A DNA stretch of 64,000 bases from Grimontia kaedaensis (GTDB lineage: Bacteria; Pseudomonadota; Gammaproteobacteria; Enterobacterales; Vibrionaceae): NCBI RefSeq assembly GCF_023746615.1, contig NZ_CP082275.1, forward strand, positions 310,001-374,000, read 5' to 3'. The notes beneath the pieces were generated by a model. It had not been told where the DNA came from. It saw nothing but the letters and a program-made list of their open reading frames with translations, and did no database searches. A program made the translations under genes and the position numbers. This document shows, piece by piece, positions 53,057 through 61,560 of this stretch. How positions within the stretch are numbered: position 1 is the stretch's first letter; each line of letters opens with the position of its first letter.

Positions 53057-53470
53057 TTAACTCGCTTTGCTGGTTTCTTTCTGATCTTTTAGTAAGCCAG
53101 ATGCACCATCAGAGTAATCACGTGGAGGTTCTTTAGATGCCGACGAATCTTCAGTGACTTCAGAAAGTTTGCTGATGCGTTTTGCGAATGGATTGTCTTG
53201 TTCTGGCAGATTCGGCATTAGCTCAGCTGAAGTATTCGCCATGTGCTGATAGAGCTTGCTGTAATCACGGGAAATGTTATCGAGCAATTCTGCACTCTGG
53301 GCGAAGTGGTCGACTAACTCCTGGCGATACTGTTCAAGCTCATAGCGCGACTTTTCCAGCTCTTTTTTTAAATCTTTTTGTTGTGAGTTATCACGCGTTG
53401 TCAGACGGGCAATAATGAAGCCAATGACAATACCGATGACCACAAATACTAACGTGTTGATCCAAGCCAT
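53057..53470 (-). CDS. zapG: Cell-division/envelope protein ZapG (YhcB, DUF1043)
   Basis: The 137-residue protein has one N-terminal membrane helix (about 5-22: LVFVVIGIVIGFIIARL), a long cytoplasmic coiled coil (about 28-75) and a disordered tail with PNLPEQDNPFAKRI. In E. coli it interacts with the elongasome and divisome and affects envelope growth. Divergent from zapE and just upstream of degQ, a conserved arrangement. Confidence 0.92.
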   Translation of the reverse strand: MAWINTLVFVVIGIVIGFIIARLTTRDNSQQKDLKKELEKSRYELEQYRQELVDHFAQSAELLDNISRDYSKLYQHMANTSAELMPNLPEQDNPFAKRISKLSEVTEDSSASKEPPRDYSDGASGLLKDQKETSKAS

Positions 53471-53651
53471 AAGTGCTCCTTAGCTTATATCTAAAGGTAT
53501 GGATGAATTGCAGTTTTTACCATTGAGACGGCAAGGAAAAAATGAACTGCAAAGCCCCTAATGCTTTATCTTCACTATACATCGCAAGCCAGACGCATGG
53601 TACTATTGATTTTGAGAACGCCACGGGTACAAGTGAGAGCTAGGTTCAAGG

Positions 53652-54755
53652 ATGACCCCACTAGAGCAATACCATAACGACTTACAAAGACCGGACTTCT
53701 TTGAAGATGCTTCCCAGCGCAATGCGGTAGAGAAACTTGAAGATCTTTATCACCGACTGGTGGTGAGGGCGAACTCGCCAGTTGAGAAACCGGGCTTCCT
53801 AGAGTCCCTCTTTAAGAAAAAGACGTCTGCTAGAGCGCCGGAAAAAGGCCTCTACTTTTGGGGCGGTGTCGGCCGAGGGAAAACCTACCTTGTTGATACA
53901 TTCTTTGAAAGCCTGCCTTTTGACAAAAAACTGCGGATGCACTTCCATCGCTTTATGCACCGTGTTCATCATGAGTTGCAGCTTCTCGATGGCGAACAAG
54001 ACCCTTTGCAAAAAATTGCTGATAAGCTCGCCGACGAAGCCCATATTCTTTGTTTTGATGAGTTTTTCGTTTCTGATATTACGGATGCGATGATATTAGG
54101 GACGCTGATGGAAGCTTTGTTTGAGCGTGGGATCTGTCTGGTCGCGACGTCAAATATTGTTCCGGATGAACTTTACCGAAATGGCTTGCAACGTGCTCGA
54201 TTCCTCCCAGCCATTGCTTTGATTAATCAGCACTGCGAAGTCGTCAACGTGGATGCAGGAACGGACTACCGTCTCCGTACCCTGGAACAAGCCGAGATCT
54301 TTCATTTCCCTCTGGATGAAGCTGCAGGTGAGAACTTAAAAGAATACTTCTATAAACTTGCCACTGAGCCATGTCATGAATCACTGGAAATAGAAATCAA
54401 CAACCGAAAGCTTATTGCGGAGCGGGAAGCGGAAGGCGTGGTTCATTTTGAATTTGCCACATTATGCGACAGCCCACGTAGCCAATCGGACTACATAGAG
54501 ATAGCGCGTCTCTATCATACGGTTTTACTGGCAAACGTACCGCAATTGGGCCTCTCGAAGGATGATGCGGCGCGTCGATTTATCGCGATGGTCGATGAAT
54601 TCTACGAAAGACACGTGAAACTTATCATTTCGGCTGAAGTTACATTGAATTCACTGTACACAGATGGGCGCCTGTCATTCGAATTCAAGCGCTGCATTTC
54701 GCGTTTGAAGGAGATGCAAAGCCATGATTACTTGGCTTTGGAGCATCTTCCATAA
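53652..54755 (+). CDS. zapE: Cell-division ATPase ZapE (AFG1-like)
   Basis: ZapE associates with the Z ring under stress or low oxygen in E. coli. The 367-residue AFG1/LACE1-family P-loop ATPase has Walker A GGVGRGKTYLVD (near 73-84), Walker B ILCFDEFFVSDI (near 133-144), sensor ATSNIVPDELY and arginine finger-region RFLPAI. Length is standard. The region before it carries no obvious promoter. Confidence 0.95.
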   Translation: MTPLEQYHNDLQRPDFFEDASQRNAVEKLEDLYHRLVVRANSPVEKPGFLESLFKKKTSARAPEKGLYFWGGVGRGKTYLVDTFFESLPFDKKLRMHFHRFMHRVHHELQLLDGEQDPLQKIADKLADEAHILCFDEFFVSDITDAMILGTLMEALFERGICLVATSNIVPDELYRNGLQRARFLPAIALINQHCEVVNVDAGTDYRLRTLEQAEIFHFPLDEAAGENLKEYFYKLATEPCHESLEIEINNRKLIAEREAEGVVHFEFATLCDSPRSQSDYIEIARLYHTVLLANVPQLGLSKDDAARRFIAMVDEFYERHVKLIISAEVTLNSLYTDGRLSFEFKRCISRLKEMQSHDYLALEHLP

Positions 54756-54850
54756 TTAGCCTTGCGGTAATGACAGTATTGATAAAAATTCAATGAAGAA
54801 AAAGTCGGGACTTTTTTTGAAAAAAAGGTGATTTTTTCTCCACCCTTCCT

Positions 54851-54856
54851 TATAAT
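54851..54856 (+). promoter_or_regulatory. -10 element of the rplM-rpsI promoter
   Basis: A perfect TATAAT is followed by a GC-rich discriminator-like CCTGCGACCC. The -35 is weak (GTGATT or TGATTT at 16-17 bases), typical of growth-rate-regulated ribosomal promoters. A transcript starting near 54863 gives a leader of about 125 nucleotides. Confidence 0.6.
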
Positions 54857-54870
54857 CCTGCGACCCACCG

Positions 54871-54988
54871 TTACTGTTGAAAGGCTTAGGCCGAGGGAAC
54901 CACCACTCGAAGGGGTGTTGAATGGGCTCTTAACAGTGGGAGCGAGAGCTCCTTAAGTGAAATCTAAATTTATCGGGTAATTATTAGC
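54871..54988 (+). promoter_or_regulatory. Structured rplM leader, probable L13 autoregulatory site
   Basis: The leader has an outer pairing ACTGTT (54873-54878)/AACAGT (54932-54937). This encloses an inner hairpin CACTC-GAAG-GGGTG (54904-54917). It is followed by GGAGC-GAGA-GCTCC (54939-54952), a stem closed by a GNRA tetraloop. In E. coli L13 represses rplM-rpsI by binding its own mRNA leader. The position and multi-stem layout suggest an equivalent, but I did not compare with the published covariance model. Confidence 0.6.
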
Positions 54989-55417
54989 ATGAAAACATTC
55001 GTTGCTAAACCAGAAACTGTAAAACGCGACTGGTACATTGTAGACGCTGAAGGTAAAACTCTGGGTCGTATCGCAACTGAAATCGCATCTCGTCTGCGTG
55101 GTAAGCACAAGCCGGAGTATACTCCGCACGTTGACACTGGTGACTACATCGTAGTTATCAACGCGGAAAAAGTTAAAGTAACTGGCGCGAAAACTACTGA
55201 CAAGATGTACTACCACCACTCTGGTTTCATGGGTGGCATCAAGTCAATCAGCTTCGACAAACTGATCGCTAAGAAACCAGAAATGGTTATCGAGCTTGCT
55301 GTTAAAGGTATGCTACCACGCGGTCCTCTAGGTCGTGCAATGTACCGTAAACTGAAAGTTTACGCTGGCGCAGAGCACAAGCACGCGGCACAACAACCGC
55401 AAGTACTGGACATCTAA
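54989..55417 (+). CDS. rplM: 50S ribosomal protein L13
   Basis: The 142-residue protein is the standard uL13 (MKTFVAKPETVKRDWYIVD, GRIATEIASRLRGKHK, and RGPLGRAMYRKLKVYAG near the end). It is one of the early 50S assembly proteins. It is followed by rpsI after 12 bases in the universal rplM-rpsI operon. Codon usage is strongly optimised, as for highly expressed genes. Confidence 0.99.
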   Translation: MKTFVAKPETVKRDWYIVDAEGKTLGRIATEIASRLRGKHKPEYTPHVDTGDYIVVINAEKVKVTGAKTTDKMYYHHSGFMGGIKSISFDKLIAKKPEMVIELAVKGMLPRGPLGRAMYRKLKVYAGAEHKHAAQQPQVLDI

Positions 55418-55429
55418 GGGGACTTCAAA

Positions 55430-55819
55430 ATGGCAGAACAATACTACGGCACAGGTCGTCGCAAGAGCTCCGCAGCTCGTGTATTCATCAAGCCGGGCAG
55501 CGGTAACATCGTAATTAACAAGCGTTCTTTGGAAACCTACTTCGGTCGTCCAACCGCTCGCATGGTTGTTATGCAACCTCTTGAGCTGGTGGAAATGACT
55601 GAGAAACTTGATCTGTACATCACCGTTGCTGGTGGTGGTATCTCTGGTCAAGCAGGTGCAATCCGCCACGGTATCACCCGTGCGCTGATGGAATACGATG
55701 AGACTCTACGTCCTGCACTGCGCGCAGCTGGCTTCGTTACTCGTGACGCACGTCGCGTTGAACGTAAGAAAGTTGGTCTGCGTAAAGCACGTCGTCGTCC
55801 ACAATTCTCTAAGCGTTAA
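55430..55819 (+). CDS. rpsI: 30S ribosomal protein S9
   Basis: The 129-residue uS9 begins MAEQYYGTGRRKSSAARV and ends in the basic tail KARRRPQFSKR, which reaches the P site with the final Lys-Arg contacting tRNA. It has a GGGGA ribosome site. A strong terminator follows. Confidence 0.99.
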   Translation: MAEQYYGTGRRKSSAARVFIKPGSGNIVINKRSLETYFGRPTARMVVMQPLELVEMTEKLDLYITVAGGGISGQAGAIRHGITRALMEYDETLRPALRAAGFVTRDARRVERKKVGLRKARRRPQFSKR

Positions 55820-55851
55820 TTCGCTTCCGGATTATCCGGGAATTCTGGTCC

Positions 55852-55880
55852 AAAAAGCCTGGCTTATGCCGGGCTTTTTA
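55852..55880 (+). terminator. Terminator of rplM-rpsI
   Basis: AAAAAGCC-T-GGC-TTAT-GCC-G-GGCTTTTT forms an 11-12 bp stem with one T-G pair, ending in a U-run. A smaller TTCCGG/CCGGGAA hairpin lies just upstream near 55825-55842. Confidence 0.9.
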
Positions 55881-56211
55881 TTATCTTCATTCAGGTAGTT
55901 ACCTCTCCCATCAATGCACGAAATGTGGGCTTGTCCCCAATTTCCTCATTTTGATATTTCCGTAAATTTTTTCTTTTTTGGCAGTTAGTTAAAAAAACGG
56001 TGTATACCTCACATTTGTTACAAAAAGGTAGCTTTATCTTGTCAAAAAGTGGGGTTTTCCTTATCATTTAGGCGACGTATTAATAGGTTTTTGTTGGACA
56101 AACCACCCGTTTCTACGCAATAAAAATACTTAATTTGAGTTAGCCGTACGCTCCAGGGACGCATAAGGAAAGTTATAAGAATCCATGCGGGAGCACATGG
56201 GAGAATGTTGG
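55881..56211. other. rpsI-petA intergenic region
   Basis: About 330 bases, AT-rich in the middle, with no gene. It contains the petABC promoter at 56039-56067 and long A-runs at about 55991-55997 and 56030-56036. The transcript leader of petA would be about 135 nucleotides. An upstream ATG at 56185 is in frame with petA but lacks a ribosome site. Confidence 0.5.
56039..56067 (+). promoter_or_regulatory. Sigma-70 promoter of petABC
   Basis: TTGTCA (56039-56044; five of six) and TATCAT (56062-56067; five of six) are separated by exactly 17 bases. This is the best sigma-70 match in the region and fits the only gene cluster downstream. Confidence 0.7.
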
Positions 56212-56802
56212 ATGAGCAATGCGCCAGTGAATTCCGGCCGACGTCGTTTCCTGACTCTATCAACCGCAGTGGTTGGTGGTGTGGGTGCAGCTGCAGTCGC
56301 TGTACCTTTCATCAAGTCTTGGAATCCAAGCGCCAAAGCGAAAGCTGCCGGTGCCCCGGTCGAAGTCGATGTGAGTAAGATTGAAGAAGGTCAGCTTGTT
56401 AGGGCGATTTGGCAGGGTAAACCCGTGTGGATCGTGCGCCGTAGTAAGCAGACGTTAGAAAAATTAGACCAGATTGGGGACAAATTACGTGATCCCGAAT
56501 CCCTTGAACCACAACAGCCTGAATACATCGTTAATACATACCGTTCTGTTAAACCAGAAATCTTCGTCGCTGTAGGTCTGTGTACACACCTTGGCTGTTC
56601 ACCAACTTACCTGCCAGATAGCTTTGGCGAGCAGGTAGAAGGAGTAGCTTCCGGTTTCTTCTGTCCTTGTCATGGTTCCAAGTTTGACATGGCTGGCCGT
56701 GTATTTAAAAGCGTACCAGCGCCACTTAATCTGGTTGTTCCACCTTACACGTACCTTAACGATAAGCGTATTTTGGTTGGCGCAGATGAGGGGACAGCGT
56801 AA
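56212..56802 (+). CDS. petA: Ubiquinol-cytochrome c reductase iron-sulfur (Rieske) subunit
   Basis: This is the Rieske protein of the cytochrome bc1 complex, passing electrons from ubiquinol to cytochrome c1. It is 196 residues from ATG 56212 (GGGAGA seven bases upstream). A twin-arginine-type N-terminus (SGRRRFLTLS) precedes a membrane helix (about 18-40). The [2Fe-2S] ligands lie in CTHLGC (near 124-129) and CPCHGS (near 151-156). One base overlap with petB. Confidence 0.97.
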   Translation: MSNAPVNSGRRRFLTLSTAVVGGVGAAAVAVPFIKSWNPSAKAKAAGAPVEVDVSKIEEGQLVRAIWQGKPVWIVRRSKQTLEKLDQIGDKLRDPESLEPQQPEYIVNTYRSVKPEIFVAVGLCTHLGCSPTYLPDSFGEQVEGVASGFFCPCHGSKFDMAGRVFKSVPAPLNLVVPPYTYLNDKRILVGADEGTA

Positions 56803-58067
56803 TGGAAAACTTGCTTAACTGGTTTGAGAAACGTCTTCCAGCGGTGAATGCTTATAAAAAGCATTTATCCGAATACCCAATGCCGAAAAACTTTAACTTC
56901 TGGTACTTGTTTGGCTCACTGGCCATGCTGGTACTGGTAAACCAGCTATTAACCGGTATTTGGCTAACGATGAGCTACAACCCTTCTGCAGAAGGGGCTT
57001 TTGCGTCAATTGAATATATCATGCGAGACGTGGAATATGGATGGCTGCTGCGTTACATGCACTCCACCGGCGCTTCCGCGTTTTTCGTGGTCGTTTATAT
57101 GCACATGTTCCGTGGTCTGATTTATGGTTCGTACCAGAAACCACGCGAGCTACTGTGGATCTTCGGTATGTTGATCTTCCTGGCGTTGATGGCGGAAGCT
57201 TTCATGGGCTACCTGCTGCCATGGGGTCAGATGTCTTACTGGGGTGCACAGGTAATCATTTCCTTGTTTGGTGCTATTCCGGTTATCGGTGACGACCTGA
57301 CATTATGGATTCGTGGTGACTATGTTCTGTCTGGTGCAACACTGAACCGCTTCTTTGCACTCCATGTTGTAGCGCTACCCATCGTGATTCTGTTGCTGGT
57401 AGTACTGCACATCTTGGCACTTCATGAAGTGGGCTCAAACAACCCGGATGGTATCGAAACCAAGCTGCCTAAAGGCACTAAAGGCGAAGGTTACGAAACT
57501 CAGTTCCCATTCCACGAGTACTACACCAAGAAGTACGACATCATCGACTCTGTGCCTTTCCACCCATACGGTACAGTGAAGGATCTGATTGGTGTGGGTC
57601 TGTTCGGTATTCTGTTTGCTTACGTTATCTTCTTCAATCCAGAGATGGGCGGCTACTTCCTTGAGCCACCTAACTTTGAAGCAGCTAACCCGCTGAAGAC
57701 ACCGGAGCACATTGCGCCAGTGTGGTACTTCACCCCGTTCTACGCCATCCTACGTGCAGTTCCTGACAAATTGATGGGCGTTGTGCTGATGGGCCTCTCC
57801 ATTGCTGTTCTGTTCCTGCTGCCATGGCTGGATCGCTGTAAAGTACGTTCATACCGTTACCGCAGCAAAATCCATCTGGCAAACATTGCGCAATTTACTG
57901 TTTCGTTCATTGCGCTGGGTATTCTGGGTGCGCTGCCAGCAACCCCAACTTATACCTTGATGGCACAGATCTTTAGCTTTGGTTACTTCATGTTCTTCGT
58001 TGCGCTGTTCTTCTACAGTAAAAACGAAGCGACGAAACCATTACCGGAGAGGGTGAACTACAAATGA
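56802..58067 (+). CDS. petB: Cytochrome b of the bc1 complex
   Basis: The 421-residue membrane protein has eight helices and binds two b hemes and both quinone sites. Paired His ligands are in helices B (GWLLRYMHSTGASAFFVVVYMHMFRG, shown in part) and D (FFALHVVALP, VLHILALHEVGSNNPDG). The Qo-site motif is PVWYFTPFY (the usual PEWY is PVWY here: IAPVWYFTPF). It is a full-length fused form, not the split b6/IV type. It overlaps petC by four bases. Confidence 0.96.
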   Translation: MENLLNWFEKRLPAVNAYKKHLSEYPMPKNFNFWYLFGSLAMLVLVNQLLTGIWLTMSYNPSAEGAFASIEYIMRDVEYGWLLRYMHSTGASAFFVVVYMHMFRGLIYGSYQKPRELLWIFGMLIFLALMAEAFMGYLLPWGQMSYWGAQVIISLFGAIPVIGDDLTLWIRGDYVLSGATLNRFFALHVVALPIVILLLVVLHILALHEVGSNNPDGIETKLPKGTKGEGYETQFPFHEYYTKKYDIIDSVPFHPYGTVKDLIGVGLFGILFAYVIFFNPEMGGYFLEPPNFEAANPLKTPEHIAPVWYFTPFYAILRAVPDKLMGVVLMGLSIAVLFLLPWLDRCKVRSYRYRSKIHLANIAQFTVSFIALGILGALPATPTYTLMAQIFSFGYFMFFVALFFYSKNEATKPLPERVNYK

Positions 58068-58801
58068 AGAAGTGGATTGTAATGCTGTTTGCTCTGCTGC
58101 CTTCTCTGGCGATGGCGGCGGGTCCAAGCATTCCATTGGATGCAGCAAACAACGATTTGTCAGATAAAGCATCATTGCAAAACGGTGCCAAGCTTTTCAT
58201 GAACTACTGTTTTGGCTGTCATGCCACTCAGTACCAGCGCTATGAGCGTATCTCAGAAGACTTGGATATCCCGAAAGAACTGATGCTGGAAAATCTGGTT
58301 TTTGACAGCAATGCGAAAATCGGTGATCTGGTGACCAATGCGATGACCGCAGAAGATGGTGCGACCTTCTTTGGTGGCCCGGCACCAGACCTGACGTTGG
58401 TTGCTCGTGTTCGTGGTACAGACTGGATTTACACCTACCTGCGATCTTTCTACCAAGATGACTCTCGTCCGTTTGGTGTGAATAACTCAGTGTTCCCAAG
58501 CGTGGGTATGCCTCACGTACTGGAAGAGCTTCAAGGTACACCTGTTAAGCAGTACAAAACGGTACTGGTTGATGGTGAACAGGTTCAGGAGTTCATCGGT
58601 ATCGAATCACTGGGTAACGGTGAGCTGAGCCCTGAAGAGTACGACGACGCAGTTCGTGACTTGGTGAACTTCCTTGAGTACTCAGGTGAGCCTAACAAGC
58701 TTGAGCGTCAGCAAATGGGTTACTGGGTAATTGGCTTTATGGTCATTTTCCTCATCCTAGCCATTTTGCTTAAGAAAGAGTATTGGCGTGACGTTCACTG
58801 A
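58064..58801 (+). CDS. petC: Cytochrome c1
   Basis: The 245-residue protein has a signal peptide (cleaved after AMA, near residue 18). The heme c motif is CFGCH (49-53) in NYCFGCHATQYQRY, the axial Met is probably in SVGMPHVLEE, and a C-terminal membrane anchor covers about 221-239. It completes the three-subunit bacterial bc1 complex encoded by petABC, the electron donor route to cbb3-type oxidases. Confidence 0.97.
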   Translation: MKKWIVMLFALLPSLAMAAGPSIPLDAANNDLSDKASLQNGAKLFMNYCFGCHATQYQRYERISEDLDIPKELMLENLVFDSNAKIGDLVTNAMTAEDGATFFGGPAPDLTLVARVRGTDWIYTYLRSFYQDDSRPFGVNNSVFPSVGMPHVLEELQGTPVKQYKTVLVDGEQVQEFIGIESLGNGELSPEEYDDAVRDLVNFLEYSGEPNKLERQQMGYWVIGFMVIFLILAILLKKEYWRDVH

Positions 58802-58829
58802 TCGGTTAATCTAGTGAGTTGCTGATCCA

Positions 58830-58859
58830 CAATGGGAGCAGGTGCTCCCATTGTTTTTT
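58830..58859 (+). terminator. Terminator of petABC
   Basis: A perfect 10-bp stem CAATGGGAGC/GCTCCCATTG with loop AGGT is followed by TTTTTT. Confidence 0.93.
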
Positions 58860-58887
58860 CTATAGATGAAACATTCTGGAGGGGTTA

Positions 58888-59523
58888 ATGGCTGTTGCTG
58901 CCAATAAACGCTCGGTGATGACGTTGTATTCAGACGCATCAGACATGTATAGCCATCAGGTTCGCATCGTTCTGGCAGAGAAAGGTGTGACATACGAGAT
59001 TGAGCTTGTTGATCCAAATAACCTGCCAGAGGATTTACTCGATCTGAATCCGTATAACTCGGTTCCGACTCTGGTTGACCGTGAGTTGGCGTTGTATAAC
59101 GCAAACATCATCATGGAATACCTGGATGAGCGTTTCCCACATCCACCGCTGATGCCAGTTTACCCGGTAGCACGTGGTAACAGCCGTCTGATGATGTACC
59201 GCATCGAACGTAACTGGTACACACTGGCTGAGAAAATTGAAAAAGGCAATGCAGAAGACGCTGACAAAGCGCGTCGTCAACTGCGTGAAGAGCTTTTGGC
59301 TCTTGCTCCAGTGTTTGCCGAGTATCCGTTCTTCATGAGCGAAGAGTTTAGCTTGGTTGATTGCTACCTGGCTCCGCTGCTGTGGCGTTTGCCGGTAATG
59401 GGCATCGAACTGAGCGGTCCCGGTGCTAAAGAAGTGAAAACTTACATGGCGCGCGTATTTGAACGTGATTCATTCCTGGCTTCACTGACCGAAGCTGAGC
59501 GTGAGATGCGTCTGGCGCAATAA
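58888..59523 (+). CDS. sspA: Stringent starvation protein A
   Basis: SspA is a GST-fold RNA polymerase-associated protein that affects stationary-phase and acid-stress transcription. The 211-residue protein begins MAVAANKRSVMTLYSDASD. The GST N-domain follows (about 10-87, SVPTLVDRELALY), then the helical C-domain (DCYLAPLLWRLP, surface pocket PHPP). Almost colinear with E. coli SspA. GGAGG precedes the ATG, only 28 bases after the petABC terminator. Confidence 0.97.
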   Translation: MAVAANKRSVMTLYSDASDMYSHQVRIVLAEKGVTYEIELVDPNNLPEDLLDLNPYNSVPTLVDRELALYNANIIMEYLDERFPHPPLMPVYPVARGNSRLMMYRIERNWYTLAEKIEKGNAEDADKARRQLREELLALAPVFAEYPFFMSEEFSLVDCYLAPLLWRLPVMGIELSGPGAKEVKTYMARVFERDSFLASLTEAEREMRLAQ

Positions 59524-60005
59524 TGAGCGACATCAATCTCAAACCTCGACGCCCGTATCTGTTACGGGCGTTTTACGACTGGTTACTCGACAACGATCTA
59601 ACGCCACACCTGGTTGTGGATGCAACCATGCCCTACGTGAATGTACCGTTTGAGTACGTACAGGATGGACAGATCGTATTGAACGTTGCACCGCGTGCGG
59701 TTGGCAACCTTGAATTGGGTAATGACGAAGTCAGTTTCAATGCACGATTCGGTGGTCGACCGATGCTGGTGACTGTGCCTATGTATGCTGTGATGGCAAT
59801 TTATGCACGTGAAAATGGTGCTGGCACCATGTTCGATCCAGAGCCAGCGTATGATGAAGAGCTGGAGCGTATTGAATCTGAACCGGAACTCAATGCTGTC
59901 GAGGAAGTACAGGAAGACGTTGAAACTGTTGTGGAGACTGAGGAGCCAACTTCAGAGCCAGAGCAGAAACCGAAAGGTCGTCCGACACTGACCGTCGTCA
60001 AATAA
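59523..60005 (+). CDS. sspB: ClpXP adaptor SspB
   Basis: SspB delivers ssrA-tagged proteins and RseA fragments to ClpXP. The 160-residue protein has the Sm-like peptide-binding domain (about 5-110), a long acidic Glu/Val-rich flexible linker (about 112-150) and the C-terminal ClpX-binding motif RPTLTVVK (153-160). It starts one base inside the sspA stop (TAATG), as in E. coli. It functionally links to DegS upstream through RseA turnover. Confidence 0.97.
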   Translation: MSDINLKPRRPYLLRAFYDWLLDNDLTPHLVVDATMPYVNVPFEYVQDGQIVLNVAPRAVGNLELGNDEVSFNARFGGRPMLVTVPMYAVMAIYARENGAGTMFDPEPAYDEELERIESEPELNAVEEVQEDVETVVETEEPTSEPEQKPKGRPTLTVVK

Positions 60006-60030
60006 AAAAAGCAGCCTAGGCTGCTTTTTT
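60004..60030. terminator. Bidirectional terminator between sspB and dolP
   Basis: AAAAAAA-GCAGCC-TA-GGCTGC-TTTTTT: the stem is palindromic with A/T tracts on both sides, serving the convergent genes. Confidence 0.9.
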
Positions 60031-60046
60031 CATCTCTGAATCTGAC

Positions 60047-60595
60047 TTACTCGCTATTTGCGCTTGGCTCATAGTATTGAAAGCCTTTGATGACTTGCTT
60101 AACACCACTCAAGTTACGGGCGATTTCTGTGGCTTCATCGGCTTGCTCGCGGGTGACATAGCCTAGCAGAAAGACCTCGCTGTCTTCTGTGATCACTTTG
60201 ATGTTCACGTTACGGAGCTTCTTACTGCCGATGAGCGCAGATTTCACCTTAGTGGTGATCCAGGTATCTTTAGACACATCACCCACAGACAACGGCGCCT
60301 TGATGCGTATTTGGTCGTAGATGGTCTCTACGCCTTCGAGTTCTCGAACTTTAGTCACGATAGCGTTTTTGAGGTCTTCGGTTTTCGCCTGACCAATCAG
60401 TAGCAGTTTTCCATCATAGGAAACGGCGTTAACACGGGTGTCGCCTTTAAAAGGGGCTTTATTAACGATCCCAGCGACTTCCATTCCTAGCTGTGTGTCT
60501 TGCCATTCCGTCTTCGCGGTACGGGTATCCTGCTCGTAAATCGCGGAACAGGCACTCACCCCCAACACTGCTGCAAGTAAAAGCGCCTTTTTCAT
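60047..60595 (-). CDS. dolP: Outer-membrane lipoprotein DolP (YraP)
   Basis: DolP is a division- and envelope-integrity-linked lipoprotein with two BON domains, which in E. coli binds anionic phospholipid and supports BAM and amidase control. It is 182 residues from ATG 60595 (GGAG seven bases upstream), with lipobox GVSAC (Cys near 17) and BON domains about 40-110 and 120-182 (VRELEGVETIYDQI, EIARNLSGVKQVIKGF). It follows diaA closely. Confidence 0.94.
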   Translation of the reverse strand: MKKALLLAAVLGVSACSAIYEQDTRTAKTEWQDTQLGMEVAGIVNKAPFKGDTRVNAVSYDGKLLLIGQAKTEDLKNAIVTKVRELEGVETIYDQIRIKAPLSVGDVSKDTWITTKVKSALIGSKKLRNVNIKVITEDSEVFLLGYVTREQADEATEIARNLSGVKQVIKGFQYYEPSANSE

Positions 60596-60597
60596 GG

Positions 60598-61188
60598 TTA
60601 TTCTCCGTGCGTCGGGAATAGGTACTGATCGATAAGATCGCAAAGTGTGTGCAAGGTGATCAGGTGAACTTCCTGTACGCGGGATGTGCGCTGGGAAGGG
60701 ATACGGATTTCCACATCCTGCTCACCCAAGAGGCCTGCCATTTCACCGCCATCTTTGCCGGTAAGCGCCACGATAGTCATGTCGCGTGTTACGGCGGCTT
60801 CCATTGCCTTGATGATGTCTTTGCTATTACCGCTGGTAGACAGCGCCAATAGTACGTCTCCGCCTTGTCCGAATGCTCGTACCTGCTTGGAGAAGACTTC
60901 ATCATGGTGGTAATCATTCGCGACCGCTGTCAGGGTGACGGTATCTGCTGTCAACGCTAATGCAGGCAGGCTAGGGCGCTCTGTTTCAAAGCGGTTAAGC
61001 AGACAGGAAGCGAAATGCTGAGCATTTGCTGCGGAGCCACCGTTACCACAACATAGGATTTTGTTGCCGTTAAGCAGACACTGCACCATCACCATCGCGG
61101 CTTTGGAGATCTGCTCAGGCAAGGCCTCCGCGGCAGCAATTTGTGTCTGGATACTTTCGGTGAAACTCTCTTTGATGCTATCTAGCAT
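60598..61188 (-). CDS. diaA: DnaA initiator-associating protein DiaA
   Basis: DiaA is a tetrameric SIS-domain protein that binds DnaA and promotes ordered initiation complexes at oriC. The 196-residue protein has a SIS fold (about 38-190) with GNGGSAANAQHFASCLLNRF (near 50-69) and TTSGNSKDII-like LALSTSGNSKDI. It is close to GmhA but sits in the conserved lpoA-yraN-diaA-dolP neighbourhood, which favours DiaA. AAGGG precedes the ATG. Confidence 0.93.
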   Translation of the reverse strand: MLDSIKESFTESIQTQIAAAEALPEQISKAAMVMVQCLLNGNKILCCGNGGSAANAQHFASCLLNRFETERPSLPALALTADTVTLTAVANDYHHDEVFSKQVRAFGQGGDVLLALSTSGNSKDIIKAMEAAVTRDMTIVALTGKDGGEMAGLLGEQDVEIRIPSQRTSRVQEVHLITLHTLCDLIDQYLFPTHGE

Positions 61189-61191
61189 TGA

Positions 61192-61560
61192 TTACCCTTC
61201 AAATACGATATTTTTCATCCAGTTTACCGAGTTTACGTCGCCTTCAAAAGTCACGGCATCAAATCTAAACTCGGTATGTGTCGCGGACAGGCCATTTTTA
61301 CCCAACCACAAATAAGCCGCTTTGAGCATGCGTTGTTGTTTTTGTTTGGAGATACTGGCTGCTGCGCCGCCATAGGAGGTCTGGTTGCGATACTTGACCT
61401 CAACGAAGACGAGACAGTTTTTTTCCCGCATGATTAGGTCAAGTTCACCGCCCTTGAAGCGGGCATTTTTCTCGATGGTCTTGAGACCCTGTCGTTCAAG
61501 GAAGCGGCAGGCCTGTGTTTCGTAGTGGTCGCCGGTTTGCTTTTTACTTAACCGAAACAA
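61192..61560 (-). CDS. yraN: YraN/UPF0102 nuclease-fold protein
   Basis: A PD-(D/E)xK-fold protein of unknown cellular role. It has the conserved core GGELDLIM (with Glu/Asp) and FVEVKYR (Glu-x-Lys), plus SYGGAAASISKQKQQRML. The start is uncertain. An open frame extends to 61689, but that part is lpoA in another frame. KQTGDHYE is the usual YraN beginning, and TTG 61560 about 8 codons upstream is the best candidate (about 122 residues, E. coli 131). It overlaps the end of lpoA by about 17 bases. No canonical ATG is available near the right place. Confidence 0.8.
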   Translation of the reverse strand: MFRLSKKQTGDHYETQACRFLERQGLKTIEKNARFKGGELDLIMREKNCLVFVEVKYRNQTSYGGAAASISKQKQQRMLKAAYLWLGKNGLSATHTEFRFDAVTFEGDVNSVNWMKNIVFEG

